Source: Pseudomonas sp. HMWF021 (GTDB taxonomy: Bacteria > Pseudomonadota > Gammaproteobacteria > Pseudomonadales > Pseudomonadaceae). Taken from it: a DNA stretch of 32,988 nucleotides. Where the stretch lies: contig NZ_QAIK01000060.1 of the NCBI RefSeq assembly GCF_003061005.1, forward strand, positions 1-32,988, given 5' to 3'. The translations under genes were made by a program, and so were the position numbers. Every line of letters starts with the position of its first letter. Within the stretch, counting starts at the first letter, position 1. The notes under the pieces were generated by a model. That model ran no database searches, was not told where the DNA came from, and saw only the letters and a program-made list of their open reading frames with translations. Of this stretch, positions 1 through 10,988 are shown in pieces.

Positions 1-2559
1 GCGTCCAACGAAGCCGGTTACATCACCCAGAAGGTGATTCGCAGCCTCGGCATGCTGGGGTTCGATAACCAGGCGCGTGTCTGACACGGCCCGACGGTGG
101 CAAGTCTTGCCCCGACGTACGGCCGTGGTGCCATGACCAATACCTGGACCGATATCGCCAACGCGAATCTGATCCTGGTGATGGGCGGCAACGCAGCAGA
201 AGCGCATCCCTGCGGCTTCAAATGGGTGACCGAGGCCAAAGCGCACAACGCCGCGCGGCTGATCGTGGTCGATCCGCGTTTTACCCGGACCGCCTCGGTG
301 GCCGACTATTACGCGCCGATCCGCACCGGTACTGACATCGCCTTCATGGGCGGACTGATCAATTACCTGCTGACCGAGGACAAGATCCAGCACGAATACG
401 TGCGCAACTACACCGACGTCTCGTTCATCGTCAAAGCCGGGTATGGCTTTGAAGACGGCATTTTCAGCGGCTACGACGTAGCCAAGCGCAGCTACACCGA
501 CAAGTCCGGCTGGGGTTACGAGCTGGGTGAGGACGGTTTTGCCAAGGTCGACCCGACCCTGCAGGATCCGCGCTGCGTCTATCAATTGATGAAGCAGCAT
601 TACAGCCGCTACAACATCGACCTCGCCAGCCAGATCTGCGGCATGCCGGTCGATGCCATGAAAAAGATCTGGGAAGAAATCGCCACCTGCTCGACGCCGG
701 GCAAGACCATGACGATTCTCTACGCCCTCGGCTGGACGCAGCACTCGATCGGCGCGCAGATCATCCGCAGCGCGGCGATGGTGCAACTGCTGCTGGGCAA
801 CGTCGGCATGCCGGGTGGCGGCGTGAATGCCTTGCGCGGCCACTCGAACATTCAGGGCCTGACCGACCTTGGGTTGTTGTCCAACTCGCTGCCGGGCTAT
901 CTGACGTTGGGCAGCGACGCCGAGCAGGACTATCCCGCGTTCATCAAAAAGCGCACACAAGTCCCATTGCGTCCGGGGCAATTGTCCTACTGGCAGAACT
1001 ACAGCAAATTCCACGTCAGCCTGATGAAATCCTGGTACGGCGCCAACGCCACGGCGGAGAACAACTGGAATTACGACTACCTGCCGAAACTGGACATTCC
1101 CAACTACGACGTCCTGAAAATGTTCGACCTGATGAGCCAGGGCAAGGTCAACGGCTACATGTGCCAGGGCTTCAATCCGATCGCTGCGTTGCCGGACAAG
1201 AACCGGGTGATGGGCGCGCTGGCCAAGCTCAAGTGGCTGGTGGTGATGGACCCGCTGGCTACCGAGACTTCGGAGTTCTGGCAGAACGTCGGGCCGTACA
1301 ACGACGTGAAAAGCGCCGAGATCCAGACCGAAGTGATTCGCCTGCCGACTACCTGCTTTGCTGAGGAAGACGGCTCGCTGGTCAACAGCAGCCGCTGGCT
1401 GCAATGGCACTGGAAAGGCGCCGACGGCCCGGGCGAAGCGCAGACCGACATCCGCATCATGAGCGAACTGTTCCTGCGCCTGCGCAAGCGCTATCAGGCC
1501 GAGGGCGGCAAGTTCCCCGATCCGCTGCTGAACCTGTCGTGGCCGTACAAGATCCCGGATGAGCCCTCGCCGGAGGAGCTGGCCAAGGAGATCAACGGCA
1601 GCGCCATGGTCGACTTCACCGATGCCAGCGGCGTGGCGGTCAAAGCCGGGTCGCAACTGGCCGGGTTCGGCCTGCTCAAGGATGACGGCAGCACCGCGTC
1701 CGGTTGCTGGATTTTCGCCGGCAGCTGGACCGAGGCCGGCAACCAGATGGCCCGGCGCGACAATGCCGATCCGTTTGGCATGCACCAGCATCTGGGCTGG
1801 GCCTGGGCGTGGCCGGCCAACCGGCGGATTCTCTACAACCGCGCTTCGGCAGACGTAGCGGGCAAACCGTGGGATCCGAAAAAACGCCTCGTATGGTGGA
1901 ACGGCAAGGCCTGGGGCGGCACCGACGTGCCGGACTACAAGGCCGATGTGCCGCCGGAAGCCGGGATGAACCCGTTCATCATGAACCCCGAGGGCGTGGC
2001 GCGGTTTTTCGCCGTCGACAAGATGAACGAAGGGCCATTCCCCGAGCACTACGAGCCGTTCGAAACACCGATCGGCATCAACCCGCTGCACCCGCAAAAC
2101 AAGAAAGCCACCAGCAACCCGGCGGCGCGGATCTTCGATTCGGTCTGGGAAAGCCTCGGCGAAGCCAAGGACTTCCCCTACGCCGGCACCAGTTACCGGC
2201 TGACCGAGCACTTCCACTTCTGGAGCAAGCATTGCAAGTTGAATGCGATTGCCCAGCCCGAGCAGTTCGTCGAAATCGGCGAAGTGCTGGCGAAGGAGAA
2301 GGGCATTGCTGCCGGGGACCGGGTGCGGGTCAGCTGCAAGCGCGGGTTCATCGAGGCGGTGGCGGTGGTGACCAAACGCATCCGGCCGCTGCAGGTCAAC
2401 GGCCAGGTGGTGCATCAGATCGGCATCCCGCTGCACTGGGGATTCACCGGCCAGACGCGCCACGGCTACCTGACCAACACCCTGGTGCCGTTCCTCGGCG
2501 ATGGCAACACACAGACCCCGGAATCCAAGTCATTCCTGGTCAACGTGGAGAAACTGTAA
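1..2559 (+). CDS. fdnG: Formate dehydrogenase-N catalytic (alpha) subunit, selenocysteine-containing, 5' partial
   Basis: This is the molybdopterin subunit that oxidises formate to CO2 on the periplasmic side of the membrane and feeds electrons to FdnH and FdnI. Reading frame 1 is open from base 1 and is interrupted only by a TGA at 82-84, in the context NQARV-TGA-HGPTVASLAPTYGRG. That context matches the selenocysteine site of enterobacterial FdnG/FdoG, so the TGA is read as Sec. Downstream are hallmarks of the family: VMGGNAAEAHP, VDPRFTRTASVADYYAP, a GGGVNALRGHSNIQG segment and RLTEHFHFWSKH near the C-terminus. A conventional gene caller would start the protein at GTG 97 and lose the active site. 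The Tat signal peptide and first Fe-S cluster lie left of the window. The stop codon abuts the fdnH start with no gap. The fdn symbol rather than fdo is chosen from remembered Pseudomonas usage; the two cannot be told apart here. Confidence 0.96.
82..117 (+). promoter_or_regulatory. Selenocysteine UGA codon with bacterial SECIS hairpin
   Basis: TGA 82-84 is followed by a hairpin. CGG (95-97) pairs with CCG (112-114), U98 is bulged, GGCAA (99-103) pairs with UUGCC (107-111), and the apical loop is GUC (104-106). A bulged U and a GU-containing loop are the features bound by the SelB C-terminal domain in the E. coli SECIS elements. The distance from the UGA to the loop GUC (19 nt) equals that in E. 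coli fdhF as I recall it. The element lies entirely inside coding sequence, as is usual in bacteria. Both selB and selC are present about 6 to 8 kb downstream. Confidence 0.93.
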
Positions 2560-3495
2560 ATGGCCAGCCAAGACATCATTGCCCGCTCGGCCACCACCAC
2601 GGTGCCGCCCTCGGTGCGGAATCAGCAGGAAGTCGCCAAGCTGATCGACACCACCAAATGCATTGGCTGCAAGGCCTGCCAGGTCGCCTGCTCGGAATGG
2701 AACGAGCTGCGCGACGAGGTCGGCCACAACCACGGCACCTACGACAACCCACAGGACCTGAGCGCAGAAACCTGGACCCTGATGCGCTTCACCGAACACG
2801 AAACCGACGCCGGCAACCTCGAGTGGCTGATCCGCAAGGACGGCTGCATGCATTGCGCCGAGCCGGGGTGCCTCGCGGCTTGCCCGAGTCCCGGAGCGAT
2901 CATCAAGCACGCCAACGGCATCGTCGATTTCGATCAGGATCACTGCATCGGCTGCGGTTATTGCATCACCGGTTGCCCGTTCAACATTCCGCGGATTTCG
3001 CAGAAGGATCACAAGGCCTACAAATGCACCTTGTGTTCCGACCGCGTCGCGGTAGGGCTGGAGCCGGCCTGCGTGAAAACCTGTCCGACCGGCGCCATCG
3101 TCTTCGGCAGCAAGGAAGACATGAAGGAACACGCTGCCGAACGCATCGTCGACCTGAAAAGCCGTGGCTTCGACAACGCCGGGTTGTATGACCCGGAAGG
3201 CGTCGGCGGCACTCATGTGATGTACGTGCTGCACCACGCCGACACGCCGAAGATCTACGCCGGGTTGCCGGATGCACCAGCCATCAGCCCGCTGGTGGGC
3301 CTGTGGAAAGGCATCAGCAAACCGCTGGGCCTGCTGGCAATGGGCGCGGCGGTGCTGGCCGGGTTCTTCCACTATGTGCGTATCGGGCCGAATCGCGTCG
3401 AGGAAGATGAACATCCGGCGCCACCCGATACCTCGGTGCATGTCGTCGATCCGGCGGTGCACACCTTCGATCCCCGCGGGGAGGACCGGCCATGA
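2560..3495 (+). CDS. fdnH: Formate dehydrogenase-N iron-sulfur (beta) subunit
   Basis: This 311-residue protein carries electrons from the FdnG active site through four [4Fe-4S] clusters to the cytochrome subunit. Four cysteine groups are visible: residues 34/37/40/44, 96/99/104/108, 129/132/135/139 and 156/159/171/175. The segment [17 protein letters not shown] is characteristic of FdnH/FdoH. A single hydrophobic segment at about 252-272 near the C-terminus ([20 protein letters not shown]) anchors the protein in the membrane and is followed by a short tail. The ATG at 2560 follows the fdnG TAA directly, and the stop overlaps the fdnI start in an ATGA, which indicates translational coupling in one operon. 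Confidence 0.96.
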   Translation: MASQDIIARSATTTVPPSVRNQQEVAKLIDTTKCIGCKACQVACSEWNELRDEVGHNHGTYDNPQDLSAETWTLMRFTEHETDAGNLEWLIRKDGCMHCAEPGCLAACPSPGAIIKHANGIVDFDQDHCIGCGYCITGCPFNIPRISQKDHKAYKCTLCSDRVAVGLEPACVKTCPTGAIVFGSKEDMKEHAAERIVDLKSRGFDNAGLYDPEGVGGTHVMYVLHHADTPKIYAGLPDAPAISPLVGLWKGISKPLGLLAMGAAVLAGFFHYVRIGPNRVEEDEHPAPPDTSVHVVDPAVHTFDPRGEDRP

Positions 3496-4157
3496 GCAAC
3501 AAGACGATCCTGCGTTACACCGCCAACCAGCGCACCAATCACTGGCTGGTGGCAATTCTGTTCTTCATGGCCGGGCTGTCCGGGCTGGCGTTGTTTCATC
3601 CGTCGATGTTCTGGCTGACCCACCTGTTCGGCGGCGGGCCGTGGACGCGGATTCTGCACCCGTTCATGGGCGTGCTGATGTTCGTGTTCTTCCTCGGTCT
3701 GGTGTTCCGCTTCTGGCGTTCGAACTTCTTCATCGACAACGACTGGAAATGGATGCGCCGCATCGACCGGGTGCTGGTCAACGATGAAGAAAGCGTGCCG
3801 CCGGTGGGCAAGTACAACGCCGGGCAGAAGATGCTGTTCTGGACTTTACTGCTGTGCATGCTTGGCTTGCTGTTCACTGGTCTGGTGATCTGGCGTGCGT
3901 ATTTCAGTGCGTACTTCGGCATCACCGTGATCCGCTGGGCCATGTTCCTGCATGCGCTGGCCGGGTTTGTGCTGATCCTCAGCATCATCGTTCACATTTA
4001 CGCCGGGCTGTGGATCAAGGGTTCGGTGGACGCGATGCTACATGGTTGGGTCAGCCGCGCCTGGGCGAGGAAACACCACGAACTCTGGTATCGCGACATC
4101 ACCCGCGATGAACGCAATCCGGACGTACCGGAGCGACCGATCACCAAAAAGGGCTGA
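3492..4157 (+). CDS. fdnI: Formate dehydrogenase-N cytochrome b556 (gamma) subunit
   Basis: This 221-residue integral membrane protein holds two b-type hemes and passes electrons from FdnH to the quinone pool. About four transmembrane segments are visible (near residues 17-36, 54-74, 115-136 and 148-172). Histidines 17, 56, 154 and 168 sit one position before the heme-ligand histidines 18, 57, 155 and 169 remembered for E. coli FdnI, so both heme sites appear intact. The segments YNAGQKM and [12 protein letters not shown] match the family, as does the C-terminal [10 protein letters not shown] (KHHPRWYRE in E. coli). The start overlaps the fdnH stop (ATGA), and fdhE follows after 3 nt. Confidence 0.95.
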   Translation: MSNKTILRYTANQRTNHWLVAILFFMAGLSGLALFHPSMFWLTHLFGGGPWTRILHPFMGVLMFVFFLGLVFRFWRSNFFIDNDWKWMRRIDRVLVNDEESVPPVGKYNAGQKMLFWTLLLCMLGLLFTGLVIWRAYFSAYFGITVIRWAMFLHALAGFVLILSIIVHIYAGLWIKGSVDAMLHGWVSRAWARKHHELWYRDITRDERNPDVPERPITKKG

Positions 4158-4160
4158 CTT

Positions 4161-5087
4161 TTGGCAACCATTCTTGAACCCGGGGAAATCGAAGCGGCGG
4201 CCAGTTCGCCGCCGTTTCTGCACCTGCCGCCGCACAACCTCTTCACCTTGCGCGCCCAGCGTCTGGAGCAATTGGCTCAGGGGCATCCGCTGGCCGATTA
4301 CCTGCGGCTGATCGCCGGATTGTGCCGGGCTCAGCAGCAGGTTTTCGACGATCCACCGCTGACGGCACCGTTTGATCGGCAAAGGATCGAAGCCTGTCAG
4401 CTGCATGGTTTGCCGCCGTTCGCCGCCGACACATTGGTGCGCGAAGAGGGCTGGCAGGTTTATCTCGATGCATTGCTACAACGCTATGTGCCGCCCGATC
4501 AACCCGCCGTGGTCGAAGCACTTGCCACCTTGCGCGGCGCCAGTGCCGGGCAGTTGCGTGCGTGGGCGGTGGCGCTGGTCAGCGGCCAGTATTCGATGGT
4601 GCCAGCGCAGTGGGTGCCGTTTCTCGGCGCCGGGCTGCAAGTCGCGTGGAGCCATTGGCTGCTCAGCGTGCCCCACCTGCAACTGAAACCCGGCGACAGC
4701 CTCAGCCAATGCCCGGGCTGTGGTTCGCCGGCGATGGCCGGGGTGATTCGTCATCGCGGCAAACACAATGGCCTGCGCTATTTGGTGTGTTCGTTGTGCG
4801 CCTGCGAATGGCATGTGGTGCGGGTCAAGTGCGTGTATTGCGAGTCGAGTAAGGGCCTGGATTACCTGAGCCTTGAGGATGATCGGCATGCGGCCAATCA
4901 GGCGCCAATTCGAGCGGAGGTGTGCCCGAGCTGCAACAGTTATCTGAAACTGGTGTACCTGGAAAACGATGCCGAAGGCGAAGCGCTGTCGGCTGACCTC
5001 ACCAGCCTGCTGCTCGACATGCGTCTGGCGCAGGACGGTTATCAGCGTCTGGCACCGAATCTGTTGCTGGCGCCGGGAGACGAATGA
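4161..5087 (+). CDS. fdhE: Formate dehydrogenase accessory protein FdhE
   Basis: FdhE is a cytoplasmic factor needed for assembly of active respiratory formate dehydrogenases and is thought to act on the catalytic subunit before Tat export. The 308-residue product carries the FdhE signature of four CxxC pairs in the C-terminal half, at residues 184/187, 210/213, 224/227 and 255/258. It also has the conserved stretch CACEWHVVRVKC and the C-terminal LLLDMRLAQDGY. The start used is TTG 4161, three bases after the fdnI stop. There is no convincing Shine-Dalgarno sequence in front of it, so translation probably depends on coupling to fdnI. The N-terminal assignment is the only uncertain part. Confidence 0.93.
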   Translation: MATILEPGEIEAAASSPPFLHLPPHNLFTLRAQRLEQLAQGHPLADYLRLIAGLCRAQQQVFDDPPLTAPFDRQRIEACQLHGLPPFAADTLVREEGWQVYLDALLQRYVPPDQPAVVEALATLRGASAGQLRAWAVALVSGQYSMVPAQWVPFLGAGLQVAWSHWLLSVPHLQLKPGDSLSQCPGCGSPAMAGVIRHRGKHNGLRYLVCSLCACEWHVVRVKCVYCESSKGLDYLSLEDDRHAANQAPIRAEVCPSCNSYLKLVYLENDAEGEALSADLTSLLLDMRLAQDGYQRLAPNLLLAPGDE

Positions 5088-5113
5088 CCAGAGCGTCTAC
5101 ACTCCTGAAAAAC

Positions 5114-5204
5114 TTGTGGGAGGGGGCTTGCTCCCGAAGGGGCCGTGTCAGTCAGATCATTTGTGGCTGACTCACCGCATTCGCGAGCAAGCCCGCTCCC
5201 ACAA
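5114..5204. repeat. REP doublet (REPIN) between fdhE and selA
   Basis: Two 24-nt copies of a Pseudomonas REP-type palindrome, based on TTGTGGGAG...GGCTTGCTC, lie in inverted orientation at 5114-5137 and 5181-5204. They differ at two positions and are separated by 43 nt. The arrangement folds into a long hairpin. Such elements are typical of P. fluorescens-group intergenic DNA and may affect mRNA stability or termination between the structural genes and selAB. Confidence 0.85.
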
Positions 5205-5277
5205 TCAGGGGCCGGTGTGCTGTATTTAGACGCGTTGCGTCTGGTCATGCCGGAGAGTCTTTTTTCGGGAGTGGCTG

Positions 5278-6686
5278 ATGTCTTCGAGCGTTGCCCTGCG
5301 GTTGCCTTCCATTGATGGGTTGTTGCGTCACCCGGCCTGTGTGCCACTGCTTGAGCGTTACGGTCGTGAGGCGTTGCTGAGCCGTTTGCGCCAGTTGCTG
5401 GACGAGTTGCGTGCAGACGTGTTGAACGGGCAATTATCGTCCATTGAAATCAGCCCGGAAGTGCTGGCGGGCCGCGTCGGTGAGCGTCTGGCCCAGCAAC
5501 AGCGCAGCAACGTGCGGCGGGTGTTCAACCTGACCGGCACGGTGCTGCACACCAACCTCGGTCGCGCCTTGTTGCCGGAGGAAGCCATCGACGCGGTGCA
5601 AATGGCCGCGCGCTATCCGCTCAATCTTGAGTTCGATCTGGCGACCGGCAAGCGCGGTGATCGCGACGACCTGATCGAGGGTCTGATCCGCGAACTGACC
5701 GGTGCCGAAGCCGTCACCGTGGTCAACAACAATGCCGCAGCGGTGCTGCTGACCCTCAACAGCCTCGGGGCGCGCAAGGAAGGCATCATTTCCCGTGGCG
5801 AACTGATCGAGATCGGCGGCGCGTTCCGTATTCCCGACATCATGGCCCGCGCCGGCGTGCGCCTGCACGAAGTCGGCACCACCAACCGCACCCACGCCCG
5901 CGACTACGAAGCCGCGATCAACCCGCGCAGCGGTTTGATCATGCGCGTGCATGCGAGCAACTACAGCATCGAAGGTTTTACCGCGCGGGTGCCCACCGCC
6001 GAACTGGCCGAGCTGGCCCATCGGCACGGCTTGCCGCTGCTGGAGGATCTGGGCAGCGGCAGTCTGCTGGACTTGACCCGCTGGGGTCTGCCGGCGGAAC
6101 CGACGGTGAGACAAGCGCTGCTTGATGGTGCGGACATCGTCACTTTCAGCGGTGACAAATTGCTCGGCGGGCCGCAGGCCGGGTTGATTGTCGGGCGCAA
6201 AGAACTGATCGCGAAGATCAAGAAAAATCCCCTGAAGCGCGCCTTGCGTGTCGACAAGTTGACCCTGGCGGCACTGGAAGCGGTGCTCGGCCTGTATCGC
6301 GATCCCGATCGCCTCGCCGAGCGTCTGCCGAGTTTGCGGCTGTTGACTCGCCCGCAAGCCGAGATCTTCGCCCAGGCTTCCCGTCTGCAACCGGCAATGG
6401 CTGGAGTCTTGGGCGAACCCTGGCAGGTCAGCGCCGTGCAGGCCTTGGGCATGATCGGCAGCGGCAGCCAACCGGTGGCGCGTCTGCCGAGTGCAGCGCT
6501 TTGCCTGCGCCCGCAGGTATCGAAACGCTTGCGCGGGCGTTTTCTGCTGAATCTGGAAGCTGCATTACGTGGTTTGCCGATTCCGGTGCTGGGTCGCATT
6601 GACGACGATGCGCTGTGGCTCGATCTACGCCAACTGGATGACGAGCCGGCGTGGCTGGCGCAGTTGCCGCAGTTGCAGGTCGAGTC

Positions 6687-6690
<4 letters not shown>
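5278..6690 (+). CDS. selA: L-seryl-tRNA(Sec) selenium transferase SelA
   Basis: SelA is a PLP enzyme that converts seryl-tRNA(Sec) to selenocysteyl-tRNA(Sec) using selenophosphate. The 470-residue product has the normal length of the family. It contains [20 protein letters not shown], the [11 protein letters not shown] segment and the PLP-lysine motif [14 protein letters not shown], with the lysine at residue 294. The region [16 protein letters not shown] is also typical. The ATG at 5278 is preceded by a GGGAG-like ribosome binding site. The stop TGA overlaps the selB GTG start (GTGA), so the two are translationally coupled. The gene is separated from fdhE by a REP doublet, so it could be transcribed with the fdn operon or on its own. 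Confidence 0.96.
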
Positions 6691-8603
<1,913 letters not shown>

Positions 8604-8610
8604 GTTCAAA

Positions 8611-8706
8611 GGAAGGCAATCGCGCCCGGTGGCGCGGCCGGGCTTCAAACCCGGTTGGGGACGGCATCCGTTCCCGGGCAGGTTCGACTCCGGCTGCCTT
8701 CCGCCA
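8611..8706 (+). tRNA. selC: tRNA-Sec (anticodon UCA)
   Basis: The gene has every hallmark of bacterial tRNA(Sec). The acceptor stem has 8 bp (8611-8618 with 8695-8702). The D-stem has 6 bp with a four-base loop (8621-8626 with 8631-8636). The anticodon stem is 8638-8642 with 8650-8654, with loop CTTCAAA giving anticodon TCA at 8645-8647. A long variable arm has about 8 bp and a CAT loop. The T-loop is TTCGACT, and CCA is encoded at 8704-8706. The middle pair of the T-stem appears to be an A8680/G8692 mismatch. The gene begins 7 nt after selB, so it is probably transcribed with selAB and processed out. Confidence 0.97.
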
Positions 8707-8733
8707 ATTATCCCGACTCCCCGCAAATCCCCT

Positions 8734-8822
8734 TGTAGGAGCGAGCCTGCTCGCGATAGCGGTTGATCAGTCTAAATTGAAATGAATGACATGCCGCTAT
8801 CGCGAGCAGGCTCACTCCTACA
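8734..8822. repeat. REP doublet (REPIN) between selC and the aminotransferase gene
   Basis: Two 29-nt copies built around GAGCCTGCTCGCGATAGCGG lie inverted at 8734-8762 and 8794-8822, with one mismatch between the arms and 31 nt between them. The palindrome sits between convergent genes (selC and the aminotransferase, whose stop is at 8833) and could act as a two-way transcription barrier. It belongs to a different REP subfamily from the doublet at 5114-5204. Confidence 0.85.
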
Positions 8823-8832
8823 GGAGTATGCG

Positions 8833-10215
8833 TTACAGCACTCCGTATTCGCGAGCGGTGCGATTCACCGCGATACGTGTTTTGTCGACCAATTCATCCA
8901 GCTCCGCCCGCGTGGCGATCAGCGCGGGGGCCATGATCATCCGGCCCAGCGTCGAGCGAATGATCAGGCCTTCTTCAAAGCCAATGGTGCGGCAGCGCCA
9001 GGCGATGTCGTTTTCGTTGGCAAAACGCTTGCGGGTGGCTTTGTCTTCGGCGAACTGCAACGCCGCCACCAGCCCCACGCCCTGAATTTCACCCACCAGC
9101 GGATGGTTGCCGAACACTTCGCGCAAGCAGTTCTGCAGGTACGGGCCGGTGTCGGTTTTCACCTGAGTGACCACGCCTTCATCGCGCAACGCCTTGAGGT
9201 TGGCAATCGCCACAGCCGCCGCCACCGGGTGTCCGGAGTAGGTCAGGCCGTGGGCGAACACACCGCCTTTTTCCACCAGCGCCTCGGCCATGCGCCGCGA
9301 CAGGATCAGGCCGCCCATGGGGATGTAGCCGGAGGTCAGGCCCTTGGCGATGGACAGGGTGTCCGGCTCGAAGCCGAAGGCCTGATGCGCGAACCATTCG
9401 CCGGTGCGGCCAAACCCGCCGATGACTTCGTCAGCACACAGCAGCACGTCGTATTTGCGGCAGATGCGCTGGATTTCCGGCCAGTAGGTGGCGGGCGGGA
9501 TGATCATGCCGCCGGCGCCCTGGAACGGTTCGGCGACGAACGCGGCAACCTTGTCGGCACCCAGTTCGAGGATCTTGTCTTCCAGTTGCCGCGCCGCCTG
9601 CAGGCCGAATTCTTCCGGGCTGAGGTCGCCTTCGTGGGCGAACCAGTACGGCTCGTCGATGTGTGCGACGTCGGGGATGGTGCCGCCCATTTCGTGCATG
9701 AATTTCATGCCGCCCAGCGCCGTCGCGGCCAGGGTCGAGCCGTGGTAACCGTTCCAGCGGCCGATCATGATTTTCTTCTCGGGTTTGCCCATTACCTGCC
9801 AAAACTTGCGCACAGTGCGGATCAACACCTCGTTGGCCTCGGAGCCGGAGTTGGTGTAGATCGCGTGGCTGTAGTGCCTGGGCAGCAGGCTGAACAACAG
9901 CTCCGACAGCTCGATCACTTGCGGGTGAGTGGTGTGGAAGAACATGTTGTAGTAGGGCAGTTGTTCCAGCTGTGCGGTGGCGGCAGCGGCGAGATCCTTG
10001 CGCCCGTAACCGAGGTTGGTGCACCACAGGCCGGACATGCCGTCCAGGTAGCGATTGCCATCGTTGTCCCACAACGCCAGGCGATCACCGCTGACCATCA
10101 CTCGCGGGCCTTCTTCATTGAGCGCCTTCTGGTCGACGAACGCGTGAATGTGGTGGGCGGCGTCGGCAGCCTGGTAATCGCGGGTGCTGCGGGTCGGATC
10201 GAATTCGGCGGACAT
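8833..10215 (-). CDS. Class III aminotransferase (SpuC / omega-amino acid:pyruvate type)
   Basis: This is a PLP-dependent, fold-type I class III transaminase of 460 residues, the family that moves amino groups from polyamines, omega-amino acids or similar amines to pyruvate. Visible elements are WCTNLGYGRKDL, the TNSGSEANEVLIRTVRKFW cofactor region, GRWNGYHGSTLAATALGG, the Asp motif ADEVIGGFGRTG (Asp262) and the Schiff-base lysine in IAKGLTSGYIPMGG (Lys291). The start at 10215 is preferred over an upstream ATG at 10257 because GGAGAT stands at correct spacing before it and the upstream residues are not family-like. The gene is divergent from a TetR regulator, which probably controls it. The exact substrate is not determinable; resemblance to putrescine transaminase SpuC is from memory. 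Confidence 0.9.
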   Translation of the reverse strand: MSAEFDPTRSTRDYQAADAAHHIHAFVDQKALNEEGPRVMVSGDRLALWDNDGNRYLDGMSGLWCTNLGYGRKDLAAAATAQLEQLPYYNMFFHTTHPQVIELSELLFSLLPRHYSHAIYTNSGSEANEVLIRTVRKFWQVMGKPEKKIMIGRWNGYHGSTLAATALGGMKFMHEMGGTIPDVAHIDEPYWFAHEGDLSPEEFGLQAARQLEDKILELGADKVAAFVAEPFQGAGGMIIPPATYWPEIQRICRKYDVLLCADEVIGGFGRTGEWFAHQAFGFEPDTLSIAKGLTSGYIPMGGLILSRRMAEALVEKGGVFAHGLTYSGHPVAAAVAIANLKALRDEGVVTQVKTDTGPYLQNCLREVFGNHPLVGEIQGVGLVAALQFAEDKATRKRFANENDIAWRCRTIGFEEGLIIRSTLGRMIMAPALIATRAELDELVDKTRIAVNRTAREYGVL

Positions 10216-10274
10216 GGCGGATCTCCAGAGAAACGGGGCAAGTGGGTGCGCGTTCATTCCAGCGGTGCACGGTT

Positions 10275-10317
10275 AATATTTGTCACTTAAAAATATTTTT
10301 GTAAAGAAAATATTTGT
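10275..10317. promoter_or_regulatory. Triple AATATTT repeat in a divergent promoter region
   Basis: The 159-bp gap between the aminotransferase and tetR contains three copies of AATATTT at 10275, 10292 and 10309, exactly 17 bp apart. The first and third continue as AATATTTGTC. The same stretch includes an inverted repeat with 8-bp arms, AATATTTT (10292-10299) and AAAATATT (10307-10314), and a second with 7-bp arms (10275-10281 with 10291-10297). The block is strikingly AT-rich in a GC-rich genome. It is a good candidate operator for the adjacent TetR protein; this is inference. Confidence 0.6.
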
Positions 10318-10374
10318 CGGTGAAAAAAGAAATCCGTAGGCTGACGACAATCAGCAAGTCAGGACAAAGGCACC

Positions 10375-10983
10375 ATGAGCGGGCTCAGAGAGCGGCAAAA
10401 GGAACAGCGCAGGGAAGTCATCGCGCAGGCAGCGCTGGAGCTGTTCAAGACCAACGGTTTTGCGGCCACCACGCTGGACCAGATCGCGGTCCAGGCCGGG
10501 GTGTCCGCGCCGACGGTGGTCAATTATTTCGGCGGCAAACAGGAGATTCTGCTGGCCTTGCTCAAACAGCCGGACGAGCAGGCGATGCGAGAGGCGCGGG
10601 CCAATCTGGATGACGACAGCGATCCGCTGGAGGCGTTGTGCGAGTTCGAAGGCTTGATGACCGACTACCAACTGCAAGCCATGCCGGCTTCGTTGTGGCG
10701 CGAATTGGCGCCGTTTCTGCTGACCGGTGAGCTGGCGCTGGCGTTGAACCCGTGGAATGCGGCGGTGATCGAAGAGACCAAGGCCCTGCTCGGGCATTTT
10801 CAGGCACAGGGCAAGGTGCGTGGCTCAGTCGATCTGGACGTGGCGGCGACGTTGTTCAACCAGTACGCGAACATGGCGTTTATCCGTCTGGCGACCGAGC
10901 CTGAGCCGGACAGGGCGGCACATGCCGAACACATGCGCGGTGTGCTGGGTTTGATCTGCCATGGCATTTTGAGCAGCGAGTAG
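10375..10983 (+). CDS. TetR-family transcriptional regulator
   Basis: This 202-residue protein has an N-terminal TetR helix-turn-helix at about residues 10-57 (IAQAALELFKTNGFAATTLD, then VSAPTVVNYFGGKQEILLAL) and a C-terminal ligand-binding helical domain without a recognisable ligand signature. It is transcribed divergently from the class III aminotransferase, and the shared intergenic region carries phased AATATTT repeats. The simplest reading is a local repressor of the aminotransferase gene and of itself. Its 3' end meets the convergent DUF502 gene with only 5 nt between stop codons. Confidence 0.9.
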   Translation: MSGLRERQKEQRREVIAQAALELFKTNGFAATTLDQIAVQAGVSAPTVVNYFGGKQEILLALLKQPDEQAMREARANLDDDSDPLEALCEFEGLMTDYQLQAMPASLWRELAPFLLTGELALALNPWNAAVIEETKALLGHFQAQGKVRGSVDLDVAATLFNQYANMAFIRLATEPEPDRAAHAEHMRGVLGLICHGILSSE

Positions 10984-10988
10984 TGATT

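Noticed and set aside
97..2559. Treating GTG 97 as the start of the first gene
   Set aside because: The frame continues upstream through a UGA in perfect active-site context, with a SECIS hairpin after it. The 97 start would be an artefact of not reading Sec.
2530..3555. Long open frame on the minus strand opposite fdnH
   Set aside because: It is antisense to a clearly identified Fe-S protein and shows no recognisable family; such frames are expected opposite high-GC3 genes.
8611..8706. Integration of an accessory element at the tRNA-Sec 3' end
   Set aside because: tRNA genes often serve as attachment sites, but no integrase or repeated tRNA 3' end was found downstream; only a REP doublet and a core-like gene follow.
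8782..10290. 502-codon plus-strand frame over the aminotransferase
   Set aside because: It begins inside a REP element and mirrors an unmistakable PLP enzyme on the other strand.
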